Both the position numbers and the translations under genes were made by a program. Below are positions 27,605 to 36,600 of a DNA stretch of 51,541 nucleotides, one piece after another (the stretch's first letter is position 1; each line of letters starts with the position of its first letter). The DNA lies in assembly GCF_000374165.1 (NCBI RefSeq), contig NZ_KB893742.1:1-51541 (forward strand), written 5' to 3'. Below the pieces are notes generated by a model that saw nothing but the letters and a program-made list of their open reading frames with translations, was not told the origin of the DNA and ran no database searches. The stretch comes from Parafrankia elaeagni. Its GTDB lineage: Bacteria; Actinomycetota; Actinomycetes; Frankiales; Frankiaceae.

Positions 27605-30600
27605 TCAGGTGCCGATCACTCCCGCAGCCTCGTCGAAGATCGCGTATGCCTCGGTGCCGGTCAGCACGCCGTTGTAGGTCAGGAACACGACCAGCATCAG
27701 AATCGTCTGGTAGAGCGAGATCGACCCGGCGGGCAGCGGTGCCCAGCCGGCCGCCGTCGAGTACGACCCGGCCAGGTCGGTGTCCGTGAGGTTCAGCATC
27801 ACGTCGCCGATCCGGGTTCCGCTGCCGGCCGTGCCGATCGGGGAGCCGATCCGCACGGCCGCCGCCGCCCCGCCTCCACCGAGGCCGACCGTCACGCCCA
27901 TGGTGTCGTTGAAGATGCGGTAGGGCTGGTCGCCGGTCAGTCTGCCCTTCGCCGCCAGTCTGGCGACCAGGCGCAGCAGCACCGGCAGGCCGGCCCGGGT
28001 CGGGTCGATCGCGACCCAGCCGGTGCGGCCGGTCGGCACACCCGGGTGGAACCTGCGGTCGACGTCGGCGAGTGGCACGTCGGGAACGGTGGCGCCGAAC
28101 CCGCCGGCCGGGGCGGCCCCGCCCGGCAGCGTGCGGCAGCTGTCCCCGGGCGGCGAGCCGAGACACATGACCAGCAGCCCACCGCCCTTGCCCGGGTCCC
28201 CACCGCGGACCTGGTTCGCGAGGATCCGGGTGCAGTCGTCGGCGGAGAGCACCCCGTTCGCCCGCAGCGCGACGATCAGCAGCCCGAGCGCGCTCATCCC
28301 GGCGGGCTCCCCGTGCGGGCTGGCGACCCAGCCGGTGCGGTTCGGCGTGCGGGTCGGGTAATAGCCCTGGTCGAGCTGGGCGCGGGTCTGCTTGCCCTGG
28401 TACTCGCCGAAGTCCCCACCGTACCCGCCGTCCCCGCACCCACCGCCCGGAGCCGTTCCGAGGCACATCGTGTGGAAGACGCCGGTGGGCACGGCCACGG
28501 AGGATGACCAGGGGCCAGGGTTCTCGGCCTTCGCCCGCACCCGCAGCAGGTAGCTGACGCCGCTGGTCAGCGGTGGGGTGCGCCACCCGAACGCGGCGCT
28601 GGGACCGCTGGTGGCGACGTCCTGCACCGCCCGCCCGGCGAGGTCGGTGATCTGGACGTCGTAGCCGGTGGCGCCGGTGACGGCGGTCCAGGTCGCGCTG
28701 ATGTTGGAGGGGTCGTCCAGGGTGGTCAGGCCGGTCGGCGCGGCGAGCGGGGTGATCGTGGCCCGCACCTCGTCCGAGCTGATGCTGCCGGCGCGCGCGA
28801 CGAGGGTGACCGGGTACTGCTGGCCGAGCGTCAGCGGGCCACCGGAGAGCACGGCGGTGGTCGTCGGCGCGGAGACCGTCGCCGAGGCCAGCACCGCCCC
28901 GCCCGGGGCGAGCAGACACAGGTCGTAGGCGGCGGCGTCACGAGCCGCGCCCCAGGTGGCCCGCACCGACGACCCCTCGACGGACAGCGTCAGGCCGGTC
29001 GGGTCGTCGTGGACGGTGACCTGTGCCGGGGTGCTCCAGTCGCTCCAGAACGTGTTGTACAGCCAGCTCCGGACCTTCGCGGTCCAGACCCGGTAGCCGG
29101 GCATGCCCGACACGTCGAACTGGGTTCTCGGATCCGGCGAGACGCCGTCCGTCGGCCGCATCTCCCGTCCGGTCCCGTTGCCCGGCGCGTGTTCCAGGCT
29201 CACCTTGTAGCCGCCGCCGGGCGCCCCGGTCGGGGTCCACGACATCGTCACCTGCCCGGCCGCGTATCGGATCGCGGTGATCGTCGGCACGTCGAGGTAC
29301 GCCGTGCCGTACCGGTCGCCCCACGGCCCCACCTGCCCCGGATGGACCGTGCGGACCCGTACGTCGTAGAAGTCGCCCAGGGCCAGCGCGGCGCCGTCGG
29401 ACCGGCGCAGCGTGACACTGCCGCCGGTGACGCCGGTCGCGGTGGCCGCCAGGGTGTTGCGCAGGGTGAAGTAGATCTCCACGTCGTAGGAGCGCCCGCC
29501 CGCGCCGTCCGGGTCGGTGGTGTCGGTGTGCGGCGTCCAGCTCACCACGAAGGCGTTGTTCACGAACGTGAGGTTGAGGCCGCTCGGGGCGACCGGCGGT
29601 GCGGCCACGACCAGATCGGCCCGGTCGCTCCGGGGGCCGACGACGCTGCCGGCGGCCGTGCTGACCGTGGCCCGCACCCGGACGCCGTACCGCTGTCCGG
29701 CGGTGACCGCGGCGCCGTCGGACCGGCTCAGGGCGGTGCCGTCGGGGTCGGTGCCGCCCGCCGTCCCGACGGCCGTCCCGACGGCCGTCCCGACGATGGT
29801 GCCGGGGTCGGTCGCGCTGGTGGCCTGGTACAGCTCCACCTCGTACGTCGGCGCCGGGGTCAGGCCGGTCAGCGGGGTCCAGCGAGCGGTCAGGGTGTCG
29901 ACGAGCCGGACCAGGCGCACGTCGGCGGGAGCCGGGACGACGGGCACGTCGAGGTCGGTGCGGGTGCTCCACGGCCCGGTCGTGCGGCCGGTGGTGCGCC
30001 CGGCCTCGTCGGTGACCGTCACCCGGGCCCGCACCCGCACCCCGTATCGCGCCCCGGCCCCGACCGGCTCGCCGTCGGTCCGGGTGAGCCCGGTACCGGC
30101 CGGGTTCGCGTCGGCGGCGAGGCCGATCACCTCTCCGGGGTCGGCGGTTCCGGTCGTCCGGCGCAGTTCGACCTCGTAGGACGGCGCCGGGGCCACGCCG
30201 GTCAGTGGGGTCCAGCGGGCGGTCAGCGCACCGTCGGCGTAGCTGAGCGCGGTGCCGGTCGGGGCGGTGAGGTCGGCGATCGCCAGGTCGGTGCGCTCGT
30301 TCCACGGGCCGACGGTCCGGCCGCCGGTGTCGGCGATACTCCCCCGCACCCGCACGCCGTACCGCTGGCCCGGCGTGATCGCCGCCCCGTCGGCCCGGGT
30401 GAGCGCGGTCCCCGCCGGATCCGCCGCGGTGACCGTGCCGACCACCGCGCCCGGGTCGGCGGGCCCGGTCGCGAGCACCAGCTCCAGGTCGTAGGCGAGC
30501 GGGCCGGCGGTGGGCGACGCCCACCCGCCGTCCGGCGGCGTCCAGCTCGCGGACAGCGCGCCCGCGTCGTAGCTGACCACGGTTCCACCGCAGGTGGGGA

Positions 30601-33600
30601 CGTCCGCCACGGGGAGGTCGGCCCGCGCGCTCCAGGGGCCCAGGGTGCGCCCGGCCGAGGCGAGGTCGATCGCCCGCACCCGGACGCCGTAGACCTGGGC
30701 CGGCTCGATGTACCCGAGGTCGCTCCTGGTCAGGGGCGTTCCCGTGGGATCGCCGCCGACGATCCCGCCGACCACCGTGCCGGGGTCGGTACCGCTGCCG
30801 ATCACCCGCAGTTCGACCTCGTAGACCGGCGCCGGTGTGCGGGCTGCCAGCGGCGTCCAGGTGACGGCCAGGGCGCGGCGGCCGTTCGCGTCCGTGGCAC
30901 AGACGAGGAACGGGTCGGTGGGCACGGCCAGGTCGACGACGGCCAGATCGACGCGATCGCTCCAGGCCCCGGCGGTGCGTCCGGCGGGGTCTGCGGGGTC
31001 TGCGGCGATCGCCCGGACCCGCACGCCGTAGTAGCCGCCCGCGCGCAGCGGCGCGCCGTCATCCCGGGTGAGCACGGTGCCGGTCGGGTCTGGGCCGGTC
31101 GGGTTCGGGCCGGTCGGGTTCGGGCCGGTCGGGTTCGGGCCGGTGCCGTCGGTCGCGGTGAGGGTGCCGACGGTGCCGACCACGGTGCCGGGGTCGGCCG
31201 GGCCAGTGGCCGCGACGAGCTGTACCTGGTAGGTCAGTGTGTGGTCGCGGTCGAGCACCGGCGCCCAGGTGGCGGTGAGGGAGCTGTCGTCGGCGTCGAA
31301 GACCAGGCCGGCGCCGGTGGGCGTCCCGACGCGGGCGACCTGCAGGTCGGTGCGGTCGGACCAGGGGCCGATGGTTCGCCCGACGACCGGCCCGGTGTTC
31401 GCCCGCACCCGCACCCCGTACCGCTCGCCGGCGCTGATCGGCAGCCCGTCGGCGCGGGTCAGCGTGATGCCGGCCGGGTCCGTGCCGGTGACCGTGCCGA
31501 CCGCGGTGCCCGGGTCCGCGGCGTCGGCGGCGAGCACCAGTTCGGCGTCGTAGCGGGCGGCCAGGTCGTCACCGAGCGGCGTCCAGGTCACGGTGATCGC
31601 GCCGTCCACGCAGATCAGGTCGAGCCCGGTCGGCGCCGGCAGGTCGGCGACCACGAGTTCGGCCCTCGCCCACGGGCTGGTCCGGTTGGCGGTGACCGCG
31701 CGCACCGACGCCGTCCAGGTGTCGGCCGGAGTGACCGGGCCGGCCGGGGTCCGCCGGGCGGTGGTGGTCGCGTCGTCGGTCGCCCAGCTCTCGGGTTCCG
31801 CGCCGTCCCGGCCGAGCCGCAGCTCGTAGTGGCTCGCGCCCTGCACCGCCTGCCAGAACAGGGTGAACTGGCCGTCGTCGAGAGTGAGGGCGGTCAGTTC
31901 GGGTGCGCCGAGGGAGAGGATCTCGAGCGTCACCGGGACGGCCGGCAGCGAGGGCAGCGTCCTGGCGTCACCGACCGCGCCGACCCGGGCCGTGTAGGAG
32001 CCGGCGGCCGGGTCGGCGACCGGGACCGTCACCCACATCGACCCGGCCGGTGGCACCGGGCCCCCGGTGACCGCGGGTGACGGGGTGCCCGCGGCAATGG
32101 TGGTGTCGACCAGCGGCGTGCCGTCCGGGGCGAGCAGGCGCACCTGGTAGGAGACCGCGCCGTCGACGATCGGCCAGCTCGCGGTGAGCACGTTGTCGCC
32201 CCAGGTCAGGGTGGTGACCGGCGCGGGCAGCCGGAGAGCGGTCAGCTCGCCCCGCTCCCCGGTCTGGTCTCCGCGCCGGCCGCGGACCCGCGCGCGGTAG
32301 GTGCCGGCGGCCAGGGTGGCCAGGTCCGCCGGGAAGGCGGCGCTGATGCTCTGGCCGGCGTCCTTCGTCGCCAGCAGCACCGGGGTCGCCAGCAGCACCT
32401 CGCCGGGCCCCCACAGCTCGACGGTGTACGCCTCGGCGTACTTCGCACCGCCCCAGGCGACGTTGATCGCCCCCGCCACCGGTGTGCCGTACGCCAGCAA
32501 CGTGACGGCCGGACGGCGCGGTGTGGTGTCGGTCGGGTCGGGGTCGGTGTCGTCGTCGTCCCCGCTGGCGAGCGCGTCGATGATCACCACGATCAGGGCG
32601 GCGAGCAGCAGGGCGCCGCCGAGCAGGAGCGCGGCGTCGCTGGCGAGGAACGCCGCCGCCGCGTCGCAGGCGAACGCGATCAGACCGTCGACGAGCCCGT
32701 TGCAGGCCATCTCCAGAGCGATCTGGACGGCGGTCGGCCCGAACAGCATCACCAGGAAGATCACGGTGTCGACCGGGTGGGTGAGCAGATCGAGCAGGAC
32801 GTCCCGCCCGCCCGCCGCGACGCCCGCGGCCAGGACCTCGGGCAGGTCGTCCCAGGTCGTGGTCGCCGGCACCCGGATCCGCATCGTCGGCAGGTCCTGG
32901 GTGACCCACGGGTCGTCCTCGCCGCCGAAGGCCAGCGCGTAGCTGCCGCGCAGGCTGAAGACCAGCGTCGTGCCCTCCGCGGCGACCGACGGCGTGATCG
33001 TGAAGATCGGGTGGCAGGCGGCCGCGACGGCCGTGCGCGCGATGACGCCGCAGGCGGAGTGCGGGGTGTTGAGCAGGTTGCGCAGCTCCTGGACGAAGTC
33101 GATGAGTCTGCGGGCCCAGTCGAACTGCGGCCAGTCGTCGATCTGGAACTCGCTGTCCCGGGACGGGTGCGTGAGGTAGGTGAAGCCGCAGTGCAGCCGG
33201 CCGAACGGCTCGAGCGGCTCGGCTGCCTCGAGCCGGCCGCTGAACCGGGAGCCGCCGTCGGTGCCCGCGCGCACCGCCACGTCGACCGTGCCGAACGCGG
33301 AGCCGAGGAAGTTCACCCCGGTCGACAGCGCGAAGCTGGAAGTGTCCGCGACGGTGAAGCCGAGCTGCGGGCCGCTGGTGTAGGGCCCGGCCGGCAGCGC
33401 CCGCCGCTTGCTCGCCAGCGTGACGAAGAGCAGGTCGACCGGGCTGTCGAGCTGGAACGCCGCGGCCACGGTGGTGAACTCGCGAGTTGTCTGGTCCCGG
33501 CCGATGTTCACGATGCCGTGCAGGTCGAGCGTGGTGACGAGGGTGAGCCGGACGCGGGCGTCGACGGTGAACCCGTCCTGGTACCGGTAGCCGTCGACGA

Positions 33601-36600
33601 CGGCCAGCGCGCCAGCCGGGTCGGCGTCCTGGTCGTAGTAGGTGATCCGGCTGCCGTTCCGGAACGTGATCTCGATGAAGTCGCTCGGCCAGTCCGAGCC
33701 CGAGCCGGTGACGCACTGGGCGAGGAACGCGCCGATCGCGAAGTCGCGGTCCAGCAGCAGCTCGAACAGCACCGGCGTGCCGTTCACCAGCGCGAGCCGG
33801 GCGCCGACCGAGGGCCGCTGGTCGGTCTGGTCCGGCGCGGGCGCCGGGCCGAGCAGCACGTGCCCGCGCAGCGCCGCCGCGCTGCTGGCCGGCGTCGCCG
33901 GGGTCGCGCCGCTGGCCGGCACGGCCCAGGTCAGCCGCACGTCCAGGCCGAGGCCGGACAGCACGATCCCCGGGATGCCGAAGGGGCGGTCGATCTCCTG
34001 CGCGGTCTGGGTGACGGTGCTGGTCAGACCGGTGTCGTCGACCGACAGCGCCACGTCGAAACCCGGGGCCGTGTCGAAGACGGCGGTCAGGTCGATCCGC
34101 CCGGCCAGTTCGAACAGGTTCGCCCTGGCCGGGCGGTAGCTCAGGTGGATCCCGTCGTACCCGTCCCGCGCGGTCAGCGTGATCGCCTGCAGCAGCGTCA
34201 GGTCGGGCAGGTCCGCGGTGTAGACGGTGCGGTCCGGGTCGGCCGCGTCGATCAGCGCGGTCAGCCGCACGCTCGCGAGACCGCCCCGGTCACCGATCTC
34301 GAGCAGGCGGGAGAACAGGCTCACCGCGTCGAAGTCGAGCCGCGCCGTCAGGTACGCCCCGGCCCGCAGCGCGAGCGCGTCCCCGGTGAGGCCGGCCAGC
34401 GGGGCGGTGGCGTCCGGGTCGGCGAGCTTCAGCAGCGCGGCGCTGTCGGTGGCCAGGGCGCCGAGGCTGCCCCCGGCGGTCGGGTCGGCGGCGGTCGGCG
34501 CCCGCAGGTCGCAGATGACCAGGCGGGCGTCGACCACCCGCAGGTGGTCGTCGACCACCGACAGGGCGGGCAGCAGCGCGCCCATCCGGAAGTCCGCGCC
34601 GAGCGCGACCGCCACCGCGTAGTTCCACGGCCGGGGATCCGTGCCGGTTCCTGTGCCAGTGCCGGTGCCAGTGCCGGAACCGGAACCGGGACCGGTGCCG
34701 GTGTTCGGTGGCTGCGGTGCCCGGGCGACGTAGAGCAGTCCGTCCAGCAGGCTCTGCCCGGCCACCGACACGGTGCCGTGCAGCAGGAACCGCGAGCCGG
34801 TCACGTCCAGGTAGACCTCGGCCGAGCCGAAGACCGGCGGGGCCAGCGCCGCGGGCACGAGGTCGTCCCACCGCGAGCCCGTGCCCGCGTCCGCGTCGAC
34901 GAGCGTGTCGGCGACCTCGTCGACGGCCAGGCCGTCGAGGTCGGCGGTGGCGACCGCGCCGGTGAGCACGGTCGGGGTGTCCTGGGTACCGATCGTCAGC
35001 CCGACGGCGGCCCGCAGGCCGCCGATCTCGAGCCGTCCGAGCAGCCGGGCGACCAGCGGCCTGCCGGTGGCCGCGATGTCCAGGGAGGCGGCCAGCGAGC
35101 GGACGGCGACGTGCGCGCCCAGCACGTCGAACTGCCAGTCGAAGCCCAGCTCGCCGTCGGCGTGGAAGGTGCCGTCGTAGGGCACCAGCCGGACGTCGGC
35201 CGAGCGCAGTGTGACCGAGCTCGGCAGCGCGCGGGACACCGCGTCGGCCGGCAGCGCCAGGGCGGCGTTGTTCGCGAGGCTCTGGGCGGCCGGCACCAGG
35301 TCGATGGTCAGGCCGTCGAGCAGCGCGCCGGTGAACACCCACGCCGAACCGTCACTCGGCCGGGTGGCGGCGACCCCGATGCCGATCCCGCCGATCGTGA
35401 CCACACCGGCCACGGTGCCGGTGACCGTACCGGTGCCGACCGGCTGCGGGACGGTCAGCGACGCCCGCAGGTCGGTGAGCGCGAACCGGCCCGGGATGAT
35501 CGTCCAGACGTCCGGGACGTCGACGGTGAAGGAGACCCGGTCGAGCGCTCCGCCAGTGCCGCCGAAGCGCAGCGCGACGGCGGACAGGTCGATCCCCCTG
35601 CTCAGCGGCAGCGCGGTCGGCAGCGCGGACCGGCTCGCCGCCGGCGAGAACCAACTCGCCAGGGCGCTGAGCGCCGGCAGGTGCAGGGGGTTGTCCTCGG
35701 CCGCGGACAGCGTCCAGATGCCGTCCGGGTCGTTCTTCACCGCCTCGACGTCGATCGGCTGCCCGGCGACCTGGATCACGCCGGTGATCTCCCCCCAGAC
35801 GCCGACCGGGTCGGTGGACGGGGTGAACCCGAACGCGGCGTCGACGTCGGTGACCGCCAGCACGCCGTCGACGACCGTCCAGGTGCCGGACTGGTCGAAC
35901 GCGAACGCCAGATCCAGCACCCGGCCGGTGGCGACCTCGACCCGCAGTGAGAACAGCGTGACGTCCAGCCCGCCGAGCGTCGAGATGCCCACCGGCAGCC
36001 GCAGCGGCCGGCTCGGGAGCAGGTCGAGCAGCTGCCCGATCGTCGGGATCCGCGCTCCGCCGCCGACCAGGCTGAGCTCGGCTACCCCGGTGGTCAGCGG
36101 CAGTGGCAGGGTCACCTCGAAGGTCGCCGACCCGCTGCCGACGGCCAGCGTCACGTCCCCGCGCAGAACCCCGGTGACAGTCCAGCCGGCCGGGGCCGGG
36201 GCCGGAGGCGCGGGCGGCACCGGAGGCGCGGGCGGCGGGGCGCTCGCGAGGGTCACGTCGCAGCCCCAGCCGGCGAGGCTGACCACCCCGCCGGGCAGCA
36301 CCCACGGCACGGTCTGGTCGATGACGAAGCGCACCGACCGCACCGCGACGGCGACCGGGTCGACCGCGACGATGACCTGGGACAGGCGCACCGCGCTCAC
36401 CGCGGTGACCAGCGCGTCGGGCAGCAGCGCGAGCACCCCGGCCCCGCTCTGACCGGCCAGGCCGGCCAGCGCGTCGAGGGTGGGTGCGGCCGCGCCGCCG
36501 CCGGTCGCACTCGGGTCGGTGGCGACGGTGACGTACCACAGGCCGTCGGTGGCCAGCGTGACCGTGACCGCGACCTCGACCCCGAGTGTGACCAGCGCGC

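Noticed and set aside
28046-36452. Long plus-strand open frames across the giant gene
   Set aside because: They are Gly/Arg/Pro-rich shadows of the FN3-like and beta-rich coding sequence on the minus strand.
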